This document shows positions 7,681 to 15,351 of a stretch of DNA of 64,000 nt, piece after piece (position 1 is the first letter of the stretch; the number at the start of each line of letters is the position of its first letter). The position numbers and the translations under genes are program-made. A model generated the notes under the pieces. That model was not told the DNA's origin. It searched no databases and was given only the letters and a program-made list of their open reading frames with translations. This stretch comes from Devosia sp. A16 (GTDB taxonomy: Bacteria; Pseudomonadota; Alphaproteobacteria; Rhizobiales; Devosiaceae): positions 2,643,501 to 2,707,500 of the forward strand of contig NZ_CP012945.1 of NCBI RefSeq assembly GCF_001402915.1, written 5' to 3'.

Positions 7681-8597
7681 TGCCGAGCCCGTTCCCCATA
7701 CCGCTCAACGCCGTCCGCGCCATCGAGATCGTGGCGCGGCGCGGTGCCCTGGCGCCTGCCGCCGAAGAGCTCGGGGTGACGCCGGGCGCCGTCAGCCAGC
7801 ACCTGAGGCGCGCCGAGGAGCGGCTGGGGCTGGAGCTGTTCGAGCGCACTCCGCAGGGGTTGAAGCCGACCGCCGCCCTGCGCCAGATCCTGCCGCAGCT
7901 CAGCGCCGGCTTCACCGCCTTGGCCGATGCGGTGGGCGCGCTGAAACCGGGCAACGAAAACGTGCTGACCCTCACCGTCGGCAGCGTCTTCGCCTCGCGC
8001 TGGCTGATCTGGCGCATCGCCAAGTTCAACGGGCTGCATCCGGAAATCGAGGTGCGGCTGGTGGTCACCGGCACGATGATCGATCTCGTCCATTCCGACA
8101 TCGATTTCGGCATTCGCTTCGGCCGCGGCACCTGGCCGGGGCTGAAGGCGGAACTGATCGGCGGGGCGCGCTACAGCCCGGTGGCGGCGCCGCCGCTGGC
8201 GAAGTTGCTCAACTCGCCCGCCGACCTCGCCCATGTGCCGCTGATCCGCGACACCGCCTCGATGCTGCCCTGGGAGCCGTGGTTCGCCGCGGCCGGCATT
8301 CCCCCGATCGAGCCTTCGGGGCCGCTTTACGACGATCCGGCTTTGGCCTTCGACGCGGCCATCTCGGAGCAGGGCGTGCTGATGGCGGTGGAGATGATGT
8401 CGGCCGACGCGGTCAGCGACGGCCGCCTGGTCCGCCCCTTCGCCGCCGCCGTCGACAGTGAGCTCGGCTACTGGCTGGTCGTCGCCGAAGGCCGCCGCGA
8501 ACCGAAAAAGCTCCGCCTGTTCCGCGACTGGTTGCGCGCCGAAGTGCCGGATTCCGCCGAGGGCTATGTGGCGCAGGTGAAGCGGCGGGAGGGGTAG
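7680..8597 (+). CDS. LysR-family transcriptional regulator (GcvA-like)
   Basis: A 305-residue regulator. The N-terminal helix-turn-helix spans about residues 8-65 (IPLNAVRAIEIVARRGALAPAAEELGVTPGAVSQHLRRAEE). A type 2 periplasmic-binding-like effector domain follows, with FASRWLIWRI and DIDFGIRFGRGTWPG, the DxxIRxGxGxWPG pattern typical of the GcvA-like subgroup. It is divergent from the 52-residue protein gene, so that gene is the first candidate target. A palindrome overlaps its start codon, consistent with autoregulation. The inducer is unknown. Confidence 0.92.
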   Translation: MPSPFPIPLNAVRAIEIVARRGALAPAAEELGVTPGAVSQHLRRAEERLGLELFERTPQGLKPTAALRQILPQLSAGFTALADAVGALKPGNENVLTLTVGSVFASRWLIWRIAKFNGLHPEIEVRLVVTGTMIDLVHSDIDFGIRFGRGTWPGLKAELIGGARYSPVAAPPLAKLLNSPADLAHVPLIRDTASMLPWEPWFAAAGIPPIEPSGPLYDDPALAFDAAISEQGVLMAVEMMSADAVSDGRLVRPFAAAVDSELGYWLVVAEGRREPKKLRLFRDWLRAEVPDSAEGYVAQVKRREG

Positions 8598-8634
8598 GGG
8601 CATTTGCTGCGCAACGACAGCCCGGTGAGCGTTG

Positions 8635-8738
8635 CCCCCCACCCTTGATCCCTCCCCGCAAGGGGGAGGGAGACGCAGACTGAGATATCTGTCCGAGGGT
8701 CTCCCTCCCCCTCGCGGGGAGGGGACAGGGGTGGGGGG
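8635..8738. repeat. Paired palindromic intergenic repeat (CCCACCCTTGATCCCTCCCC family)
   Basis: Two inverted halves, one beginning CCCCCACCCTTGATCCCTCC and the other ending GGGGACAGGGGTGGGGGG, flank a central non-repeated spacer of about 30 bases. Each half has its own short hairpin. Complete copies are also at 39407-39515 and 63657-63758. It lies downstream of the LysR gene, between it and the mbfA promoter. Confidence 0.7.
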
Positions 8739-8829
8739 CGGCCCGCGCCGGCCATTGGTGGGCCACCACATCACTCCACCGTCGACGCCCATCCGCAGCT
8801 CAAGGGGCTTGTCCGACGCGCGCCAACGA

Positions 8830-8846
8830 TTTAGAATAATTCTAAA
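8830..8846. promoter_or_regulatory. Iron control element (Irr box) upstream of mbfA
   Basis: TTTAGAA-TAA-TTCTAAA is a perfect 7-3-7 inverted repeat ending 18 bases before the mbfA ATG. It has the form of the ICE motif recognised by the heme-responsive regulator Irr in Rhizobiales, known to repress mbfA under low iron. The position close to the start codon fits repression by blocking RNA polymerase. The irr gene is not in this window. Confidence 0.85.
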
Positions 8847-8864
8847 CTTGATGGCTATGGCGCT

Positions 8865-9848
8865 ATGCTTGCACGACTTCTTCACCCCAATCGGCGGGAG
8901 TTCATCTCGCTGGACGAACGCGAGATCCTGTCGCTCGCCGTCGCGGCCGAAGAGGAGGATGGCGCCATCTATGCCGAGATCGCGGAGCGCTTCGCCTCGC
9001 GCTACCCGGCGACCGCCAAGGTGTTCGAGGGGATGGCGGTCGAGGAGGATGGGCATCGCCGCCGGCTGCTCGATCTCTATGTCGAAAAGTTCGGCTCGCG
9101 CCTGGTGCCGATCCGCCGCGAGCATGTGCGCGGCTTCCTCGAGCGCAAGCCCGTCTGGCTGATGGAGACCATGAGTCTCGAAGCAGTGCGCCAGATGGCC
9201 TTCGAGATGGAGACGGCGGCGTCGCGCTTCTACGCCGAGGCGGCGGGCCGGGCGACCGACGTCAAGGTGCGCAAGCTGCTCGGCGACCTCGCCGTGGAAG
9301 AACGCGAGCACGCCAACCTCGCCGGCAAGCTCGAAGAGCAGGTGCTGGGCGTCGAGGAACGGGCCGCCGAAAAGAGCGAGGAGCACCGGCAGTTCCTGTT
9401 GACCTATGTGCAGCCCGGGCTCGCCGGACTGATGGATGGTTCGGTCTCGACCCTGGCGCCGGTCTTTGCCGCCGCCTTCGCCACCGGCAACACCTGGTCG
9501 ACCTTTCTTGTCGGCCTCGCCGCCGCGGTGGGCGCCGGCATCTCCATGGGCTTTACCGAAGCCGCCGCCGACGATGGCAGGCTGACGGGTCGGGGCTCGC
9601 CCCTCACCCGCGGCGTGGTCACCGGCGCGATGACCACCCTGGGCGGCCTGGGGCACGCCATGCCCTACCTGATCCCGCATTTCTGGACCGCCACCGGCGT
9701 CGCCGCCGCCGTGGTGATGATCGAGCTCTGGGCCATCGCCTTCATCCAGAACCGCTACATGCAGACCCCGTTCTGGCGCGCCGCCTTGCAGGTGGTGGTC
9801 GGCGGCGCCCTGGTGTTCGCCGCGGGGATCCTGATCGGCAGCGCCTAG
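8865..9848 (+). CDS. mbfA: Membrane-bound ferritin MbfA (ferritin-like + VIT1 domain)
   Basis: A 327-residue fusion. Residues ~15-150 are a rubrerythrin/ferritin-like diiron domain with E and ExxH ligands (VAAEEEDGAIYAEI, AVEEDGHRRR, ETAASRFYAEA, AVEEREHANLAG). Residues ~185-325 are a VIT1-like iron/manganese transporter domain with several membrane segments (SVSTLAPVFAAAFA, GAGISMGFTEAAADDG). MbfA exports iron across the inner membrane and protects against iron and peroxide stress in Agrobacterium and Bradyrhizobium. The start at ATG 8865 follows the Irr box directly and there is no clear ribosome site, so translation may be leaderless or weak. Length and domain order match the family. Confidence 0.93.
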   Translation: MLARLLHPNRREFISLDEREILSLAVAAEEEDGAIYAEIAERFASRYPATAKVFEGMAVEEDGHRRRLLDLYVEKFGSRLVPIRREHVRGFLERKPVWLMETMSLEAVRQMAFEMETAASRFYAEAAGRATDVKVRKLLGDLAVEEREHANLAGKLEEQVLGVEERAAEKSEEHRQFLLTYVQPGLAGLMDGSVSTLAPVFAAAFATGNTWSTFLVGLAAAVGAGISMGFTEAAADDGRLTGRGSPLTRGVVTGAMTTLGGLGHAMPYLIPHFWTATGVAAAVVMIELWAIAFIQNRYMQTPFWRAALQVVVGGALVFAAGILIGSA

Positions 9849-9924
9849 AGCGCGGGAAAAGGCCCCCTCATCCGGCCTTCGGACCGACCTCCTCCCAGTA
9901 TCGCGACGTCGATGGTCTCGCGTC

Positions 9925-10052
9925 CCCTCGCCCCTTTGGGGAGAGGGTCAGGGTGAGGGGTAGCCAAGCACGCGAATGCGGCGATGACCCTGGCCCAAAC
10001 TTTCTGTGCGCTTGGCGCCCCTCACCCCAGCCCTCTCCCCAAAGGGGCGAGG
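9925..10052. repeat. Inverted intergenic repeat related to the 7061-7313 element
   Basis: CCCTCGCCCCTTTGGGGAGAG near 9925-9947 is mirrored at 10031-10052. The sequence after the left arm (GGGTGAGGGG-AGCCAAGCAC) is the same as that beside the 7061-7101 arm. The element fills about half of the 273-bp gap between mbfA and the next gene and contains no gene I can support. Confidence 0.65.
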
Positions 10053-10121
10053 AGGCGCGGCAGCGGTGAACGCCGCAGAAGCGGCAGCCTCTCATCCCGG
10101 GCTGCCGGCTATGACCGTCGT

Positions 10122-10256
10122 TCAGTTGGCGACGACGAAGAACACCACCAGCACCAGCACGGCGAACAGCCCGACCAGGAATGGCCATGGCAACAAATGC
10201 AGTTCGTGCTGGGTTTCGAGGCCGTGATCGACGTTTTCGTGGCGGATACCCTGCAT
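10122..10256 (-). CDS. Small single-span membrane protein, 44 aa
   Basis: It starts at ATG 10256 with GGAGG six bases upstream. The first 20 residues are polar and histidine-rich (MQGIRHENVDHGLETQHELH). Residues 22-43 form one hydrophobic helix (LPWPFLVGLFAVLVLVVFFV), ending VAN. No family recognised. It stands alone between two repeat-filled gaps, convergent with mbfA. The histidines next to an iron exporter gene are suggestive but could be chance. Confidence 0.6.
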   Translation of the reverse strand: MQGIRHENVDHGLETQHELHLLPWPFLVGLFAVLVLVVFFVVAN

Positions 10257-10378
10257 AGGCAGCCTCCGGTCATGAACGCCGGCGCCAGTCGCGCACCGGC
10301 GGAGCGATGATAGCACCGATAGATGTGAGGCGGAACTGCTCACACCGGCAAGGGTGTCAGCCGAGATCGCTTCTCCCC

Positions 10379-11281
10379 TCAGGGGAGAGGGGTGGCCGCC
10401 GCCGGCGCGAACACGGTGATAGCCCGGGGACGGATGCGGAAATGCGCCGGGGTCTGGGTGACGATGTCGCCGTCGAGGTTCACCGGGCGCGGCTTGCGCG
10501 TGCGGATGTCGAACTCCACCGCCCGGGCGGTCCGCACCTCTTCCCAGGCGCCGTGCGTGCCGGAGCGGAAGGCGCGCAGCATCAGCGCCAGCTTCCAGAC
10601 ATTGTCGATCTCGAGGCTGTAGAGGTCGAGCGTGCCGTCCTCGATGCTGGCATTCTCCTCGATCACCGTGCCGCCGCCATAGTGCCGGCCGTTGCCCACC
10701 GCAATCTGGTAGGTCTTGACGTGCGAGCTGCCCACGCGGTTGACGATCGTGGCGCTGAACGGTCGGGCCTGCAGCAGCACCTTGAGCGCCCCGATGGCAT
10801 AGCCGAGCCGGCCCCAGCGCCGCTTGGTCTCCGCCGTCAGCCCCATGGCGAGATCGGCGCCCAGCCCGATGGTTGCGACATTGAAGAATGGGTGGCCGTT
10901 GACGTCGCCGAGGTCGACCTGGCGCTGGTGGCCGGCGACGATGATGTCGGCGGCGAGCTCGAGCTGGGTCGGGATCTCGAGGGTGCGGGCGAGGTCGTTG
11001 GCCGTGCCCATCGGCAGGATGCCCATCGGCAGTCCGGCCGCGACCACCCCATTGGCTGCGGCATTGATGGTGCCGTCGCCGCCGCAGACGATGGCCATGT
11101 CGGCCTCATGCCCGCGCCTGACGATATCGGCCGCCACCTCCCCCGGCGAGCTGAACCGCTCGATCACCACGTCGATGCCGCCGGCCTCCAGCCGGGCGAC
11201 GATCGGATCGAGGCTTTCCGCGCCGCGCCGCGCATTGGGATTGACCAGCATCAGCGCCCGGCGGCGCGCGGGAAGGCTCAT
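10379..11281 (-). CDS. Diacylglycerol kinase family lipid kinase (YegS-like)
   Basis: A 300-residue protein with the lipid kinase catalytic domain. Visible motifs are LMLVNPNARRG near the N-terminus, CGGDGTINAAANG (the GGDGT nucleotide-binding loop) and GILPMGTANDLARTL. A beta-sandwich C-terminal half has VDLGDVNG and DGTLDLYSLE. It phosphorylates diacylglycerol, phosphatidylglycerol or a related lipid. The substrate is not evident. I chose ATG 11281 (MSLPARRR). A TTG at 11338 would add an atypical leader. The stop region at 10379 abuts a short palindromic repeat (CTTCTCCCCTCAGGGGAGAG). Confidence 0.9.
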   Translation of the reverse strand: MSLPARRRALMLVNPNARRGAESLDPIVARLEAGGIDVVIERFSSPGEVAADIVRRGHEADMAIVCGGDGTINAAANGVVAAGLPMGILPMGTANDLARTLEIPTQLELAADIIVAGHQRQVDLGDVNGHPFFNVATIGLGADLAMGLTAETKRRWGRLGYAIGALKVLLQARPFSATIVNRVGSSHVKTYQIAVGNGRHYGGGTVIEENASIEDGTLDLYSLEIDNVWKLALMLRAFRSGTHGAWEEVRTARAVEFDIRTRKPRPVNLDGDIVTQTPAHFRIRPRAITVFAPAAATPLP

Positions 11282-11376
11282 GGAAGAGGGCTCACGTTGC
11301 GAAGCGCCGTAGGTGGAGAGCGGCCCGGTGCTCCGCAAGGGCGGCTAGACCATTCATGGTCAGTGCTGGCGCGAGC

Positions 11377-11480
11377 TCCCCTCCCCCTTGAGGGGAGGGG
11401 TTGGGGGTGGGGGTGGCGAGGAACGCTCGGTGCTGACTGCACCACCCCCTCCCTCAATCCCTCCCCTCAAGGGGGAGGGA
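11377..11480. repeat. Paired palindromic intergenic repeat
   Basis: Left half CCCCTCCCCCTTGAGGGGAG followed by GGGTTGGGGGTGGGGGTGG, right half the inverse with CACCCCCTCCCTCAATCCCT. It is related in layout to the 8635-8738 copy but with a distinct core. It sits between two minus-strand genes. Confidence 0.65.
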
Positions 11481-11523
11481 AGCGATCACTGCGGGTATCG
11501 AGGTCCGCGGCAGACTGTGCGAA

Positions 11524-12159
11524 CTACATGCCGCCCCGCGCCTTGACGAGGTCCCGCATGGCCGCCGCTTCGGCGTCGGTTTCCGCGGCCAGGCCGTGCA
11601 CGACGCCGACCCGGTCGCTTTCCGGCCGGTTCTGGCTCGCCTTGAACTTGGCCTCGATGGCGGCGATCTCGATCTCGATGCCGACAATGCCCTTGAGCTG
11701 GCTGGCGATGAAGGCGTCGGGCGCATCGGCCACCGCCCAGGGTTTCTGCCGGCTGCCTTCGTGCTGGTCGGTCAGGGCCGAGACATTGGCATGGAGCCAC
11801 GCCGCATCCTCGATGATCCGGGCCGTGCCGCGCACCTGGACGATCGCATAGTTCCAGGTCGGCACCACTTTGCCGTCGACCGCCTTCTGCGGGTACCAAC
11901 TGGGCGTGATGTAGTGTTCGGTTCCCTGGAACACCACCAGTGCATCGGGGCTCTGGCCCAGCGCTTTCCATTGCGGGTTGGCGCGTGACATGTGGCAGCG
12001 CAGCGTCCCCAGCGGGCCGTCGTCACGGTAGAGCAGGAACGGGATCGGGTTGGCCAGCAGCCCGTCGCCGGCCGAGATCAGCAATCCGAGCGGATGCGCG
12101 CCGATGAACGCCTGCTGCGTTTCGAGATCGGTCTCGCGGAAGGCTGGTGGCTGGTACAT
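11524..12159 (-). CDS. FMN-binding negative transcriptional regulator, PaiB family
   Basis: A 211-residue protein of the PaiB/FMN-binding split-barrel family. It starts MYQPPAFRETD, the typical N-terminus. Inner motifs are HPLGLLIS, LRCHMSRANPQWKAL (family hallmark HxARxNPQW), FQGTEHYITPSWYPQK and VPTWNYA. These proteins bind FMN. The Bacillus member affects sporulation and protease genes, but most relatives are uncharacterised flavoproteins and the regulator label is historical. It lies 42 bp from the GyrI-like gene on the same strand, probably in one transcript with it. Confidence 0.9.
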   Translation of the reverse strand: MYQPPAFRETDLETQQAFIGAHPLGLLISAGDGLLANPIPFLLYRDDGPLGTLRCHMSRANPQWKALGQSPDALVVFQGTEHYITPSWYPQKAVDGKVVPTWNYAIVQVRGTARIIEDAAWLHANVSALTDQHEGSRQKPWAVADAPDAFIASQLKGIVGIEIEIAAIEAKFKASQNRPESDRVGVVHGLAAETDAEAAAMRDLVKARGGM

Positions 12160-12201
12160 GAGCAGACCTCTGGAACGCTGTGCCGAAGGGGGGACTATCG
12201 T

Positions 12202-12645
12202 TCAGCCGAGGCGCAGCGGCTCGGGCTCGAGCGCCACATGCAGCTCGTGCCGGCCCGGCGGCAGCCCGGGAACGTAGCCGAAATCGAGCTTGTAGTCGGT
12301 GGCCTTCAGCCCCGCCACGGCGGCGTGGGCGTAGAGCTTCTCGAACCCACCGGCGATCCCGGCCAATGGCCCATCATGATGCAGTCGCAGGTAACGCTGC
12401 GCCGGGATGACGATCCGGACCATCCCATCGGGCACCTCGGTCTTTTTCGCCGCGAGATAGCCGACCAGTTCGCGGTAGATCCCGTTCTCGCGCGACAGCG
12501 ACACTTCGAGGAACGAGCTGGCGCCGGTATCGGTCTCGAACAGCCGGGTCCAGGCGGCAGGCACCGCCCTGGGCAGCGCATCCCATGGCGCCTCGACCAG
12601 CACGCCGATGGCGATCATCTCGGGCAGTTCGATCGTCTCGATCAT
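12202..12645 (-). CDS. GyrI-like / AraC effector-binding domain protein
   Basis: A 147-residue stand-alone small-molecule-binding domain (SHV2 fold). Typical features are the opening strand pattern IELPEMIAIGVLVEAP, GIYRELVGYLAAKKT, VIPAQRYLRLHHDGPLAGI and the closing GYVPGLPPGRHELHVALEP. Such domains occur as the ligand-binding half of MerR/AraC regulators or alone, where some act as cyclopropanoid hydrolases or gyrase inhibitors. No DNA-binding part is present. Its ATG overlaps the stop of the GMC oxidoreductase (ATGA), so the two are translationally coupled. Confidence 0.82.
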   Translation of the reverse strand: MIETIELPEMIAIGVLVEAPWDALPRAVPAAWTRLFETDTGASSFLEVSLSRENGIYRELVGYLAAKKTEVPDGMVRIVIPAQRYLRLHHDGPLAGIAGGFEKLYAHAAVAGLKATDYKLDFGYVPGLPPGRHELHVALEPEPLRLG

Positions 12646-14264
12646 CGATGGTCCTCAGCGAGCAGCGTTGCCGCCTTGGACCCGATGGCCATGGCGGCGG
12701 CATTGGTATTGGCCGACGGAATGGCCGGAATGATGGAGCAGTCGATCACCCGCAACCCCTCGATGCCGCGCACCCGAAGCCGGGCATCGACCACCGCCAT
12801 CGGATCGTCGTCGCGCCCCATCTTCAGCGAGCCCGAGGGGTGGTAATTGGTCTTCACCGTCTCCTGCGCAAAACGCGTCATGCCGGCAAGATCGGTCACG
12901 TCCTTGCCTGGCAGGATCTCTTCCTTGATCTTCGACAGGAACGGCTCGGTCTCCAGCAGCCGGCGCGCGTGCCGCATCGAGGCGAGGGTGAGCCGCAGGT
13001 CTTCCGGGTCGCCGAAGAAGTTGCAGTCGACCAGCGGCTGGGCCGCCGGATCGGCCGAGCGCAGCCGTACCGTGCCGCGCGCCTTAGGGCGGAGCAGGCA
13101 CGAGGTGAAGGTGACGCCCCAGGTCGGTTTGGCTTTCGATACGTCGCGGTCCTGGTAGACGATCGGCGCGCAGTAAAGCTGGATGGTCGGCCGGTCGCCA
13201 CCATCGGGATCGTAGAACAGGCAGGCCTCGATGCCGGTGGTGGTCACCGGGCCGGAGTTGAACAGCAGGTATTGCAGGCCGTTGCGCAGCATCGGCCAGC
13301 CCTTGTCCTGGCCGAAATAGCCCGACTTGCCCCTGGTGGTGGCGATCACCGGCACCTCGTGGTGGTCCTGCAGGTTCGCGCCGACCCCAGGGAGGTCGGC
13401 AATCACCGGGATCTGGAAATCGTCGAGATGGTCGGCCGGCCCGATGCCGCTCAGCATCAGCAGCTTGGCCGAGTTGTAGGTGCCGGCCGCCACCAGCACC
13501 TCGCGCGCCGCCCGCGCCTCGTGCGGGTCGCCATCGCGGCTATAGGCGACGCCGACGGCGCGGCCGTTCTCGATGAGGATGCGGTCGACCCGCGCCCCGG
13601 TGACGATGGTCAGCCGCCGGTCGCGCCGCAGCGGGTCGAGAAAGGCCGTCTTGGCGTCCGAGCGCCGCTTGTAGCGGCCCCATTGCCCGTAGGTGTGCTG
13701 CATGATGCCCACCCCGTTCTGCCGCTCGCCGTTGAAATCTGCGTTGTAGCGATGCCCGAGCCCCTGTGCCGCGAGCAGGAAATCCTCGGTGGTGTCGGAG
13801 ATATGGCCGGGGTCGGAGACGCGGAGGTTGCCCGAGATGCCGTGATACTGGTTGTTGAACCGGGTGTTGCGCTCGAGCCCGCGGAAATGCCCGAGCATGT
13901 CGTCATAGGACCACTCGGCGCCGTTGCCGAGCCCGGCGGCCCAGCCGTCGTAATCTTCCTTCTGACCGCGCATGTAGACCATCGCATTGACCGCGCTGCC
14001 GCCGCCGAGCGCCTTGGCCACCGGCACGATCGGCGCCCGCCCGCCCAGTTGCGGCTGCGGCACCGTCTTGTGCATTTCGAGGAAGGTGTCTTCGGCCAGG
14101 TACTTCATGTACCCCGCCGGCATTGCCATGATCCGGTTGGTCGAACGCGGTCCGCGCTCGATGATCAGCACCGAATAGCCGAACTCCTTGACCAGCCGCA
14201 TCGCCGCCACCGAGGCCGCCGAGCCGCCGCCGCAGATGATGAAATCGAAGCTCCGTTCGGCCAT
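12642..14264 (-). CDS. GMC family FAD-dependent oxidoreductase (choline dehydrogenase-like)
   Basis: A 540-residue flavoprotein oxidising an alcohol substrate. The FAD-binding loop is near residue 8 (IICGGGSAASVAAM), with GMC signature GGGSAVNAMVYMRG and the second signature AGTYNSAKLLMLSGIGP. The catalytic region has H475 in YHPSGSLKMG and Asn in SANTNAAAM at about 519-521. The start ATG 14264 follows AAGGGA. A longer frame upstream lacks a ribosome site. The FAD loop reads GGGSAA rather than GxGxxG, a known variation. The 3' end overlaps the GyrI-like gene. The substrate cannot be deduced. Confidence 0.92.
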   Translation of the reverse strand: MAERSFDFIICGGGSAASVAAMRLVKEFGYSVLIIERGPRSTNRIMAMPAGYMKYLAEDTFLEMHKTVPQPQLGGRAPIVPVAKALGGGSAVNAMVYMRGQKEDYDGWAAGLGNGAEWSYDDMLGHFRGLERNTRFNNQYHGISGNLRVSDPGHISDTTEDFLLAAQGLGHRYNADFNGERQNGVGIMQHTYGQWGRYKRRSDAKTAFLDPLRRDRRLTIVTGARVDRILIENGRAVGVAYSRDGDPHEARAAREVLVAAGTYNSAKLLMLSGIGPADHLDDFQIPVIADLPGVGANLQDHHEVPVIATTRGKSGYFGQDKGWPMLRNGLQYLLFNSGPVTTTGIEACLFYDPDGGDRPTIQLYCAPIVYQDRDVSKAKPTWGVTFTSCLLRPKARGTVRLRSADPAAQPLVDCNFFGDPEDLRLTLASMRHARRLLETEPFLSKIKEEILPGKDVTDLAGMTRFAQETVKTNYHPSGSLKMGRDDDPMAVVDARLRVRGIEGLRVIDCSIIPAIPSANTNAAAMAIGSKAATLLAEDHR

Positions 14265-14446
14265 CTGGAATCCCTTGCAACCGGCCCGTTTTAGCTGCCT
14301 GCCGGGGCGTTGGATAGGCCGGCGCGCGCTTGGGATTCTGCAGCAATTCGGCAACTGCGCTGCCCTAATCCACCAGTAAACCGATGAGTCTGCTTGCCAG
14401 AATTCTGTTGTGGTGCAAGTTTTTCGCTCAGTTGTGAGGGCGGACC

Positions 14447-15349
14447 ATGTCAGTTTTACGCGTGACGAAAGCAGCGCTGCTTGCCAGCGTGTTTACGATT
14501 CCCTTCGGTCTTGCGGCATCGGCCGCCGACCTGATCCTGTCGCCGGAGCCGATCGCCGACCAGTATGTCGACCTGGTGCTGCCCGCGGTTTCGGCGGTCA
14601 ACGGCAAGCTGGAACTCGATTTCGGCGGGGTGACCGATCCCGACAGCGCCATCTTCCGGGCCGCAGGCTCGATCTCGGTGCCGATCGGTGAGCGCTTCGG
14701 CGTGCAGGGCGACGTTGCCGTCGGCAGCATCGATGGCGAGTGGGCTTTCGGTGGGGCGCTGCATGCCTTCACCCGCGATCCTTCCTCCTATCTGCTCGGC
14801 GTCACTGCCGGCGTGGTGGTCGTCGATGGGGCGCGCCTCGCCGCAGTCGGTCCCGAGGCGGAACTCTACCTCGATCGGATCAGCCTCGAAGGCTGGGCCG
14901 GCTGGGCGGCGCTCGACTATGACGACGCGTTGCTGACCGATGAAAACGGCTTCTTCGCCATGGGCGATGTGGCCTGGTACCCGACCGACGACTGGCGCAT
15001 CAGCCTCGGCGGCGCCTCGATCCTGGGCCGCGAGTCGCTCAACCTCGCCACCGAATACCAGTTCAGCGACCTCGGCTTCCCGCTCTCGGGCGTCGGCGAA
15101 GTCCGCGCCTACGACACCGGTGCGTGGAGCGCCAGGATCGGCATCAAGGGCTACTTCGGCGAACCCGGCAAGAGCCTCATCGACCGCCACCGCCAGGACG
15201 ACCCGCGCAACCGCGCACTCGACCTGTTCAGCGCGGCGGGGGATCTGTTCACGGCGACGCCGGATGAGCCTGGACTGGTGTGCATGGACCCCGAGATCCC
15301 GGTACCCGATGGTGAGGGCGGCATGGTCTGCGGGTATCCGCCTGCCTGA
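14447..15349 (+). CDS. Exported beta-rich protein, probable outer-membrane or periplasmic, 300 aa
   Basis: Residues 1-26 are a signal peptide (ending LAASAA before DLIL). The rest alternates hydrophobic and polar residues with many glycines and aromatic turns (LELDFGGVTDPDSAIFRAAG, GFFAMGDVAWYPTDDWRISLGG). This pattern fits an outer-membrane beta-barrel, as in the opacity-protein-like class. The C-terminus carries a cysteine-containing tail (LVCMDPEIPVPDGEGGMVCG) after the barrel-like part. No specific family recognised. The 182 bp upstream separate it from the divergent GMC gene. It converges on the CoA-ligase-like gene with only two bases between stops. Confidence 0.7.
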   Translation: MSVLRVTKAALLASVFTIPFGLAASAADLILSPEPIADQYVDLVLPAVSAVNGKLELDFGGVTDPDSAIFRAAGSISVPIGERFGVQGDVAVGSIDGEWAFGGALHAFTRDPSSYLLGVTAGVVVVDGARLAAVGPEAELYLDRISLEGWAGWAALDYDDALLTDENGFFAMGDVAWYPTDDWRISLGGASILGRESLNLATEYQFSDLGFPLSGVGEVRAYDTGAWSARIGIKGYFGEPGKSLIDRHRQDDPRNRALDLFSAAGDLFTATPDEPGLVCMDPEIPVPDGEGGMVCGYPPA

Positions 15350-15351
15350 CC

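Noticed and set aside
10307-11851. Plus-strand open frame of 514 codons opposite the lipid kinase
   Set aside because: Antisense to a gene with clear GGDGT motif. Translation is low-complexity and passes through a repeat.
12585-14294. Plus-strand open frame of 569 codons opposite the GMC oxidoreductase
   Set aside because: Shadow frame. The minus strand carries FAD and GMC motifs.
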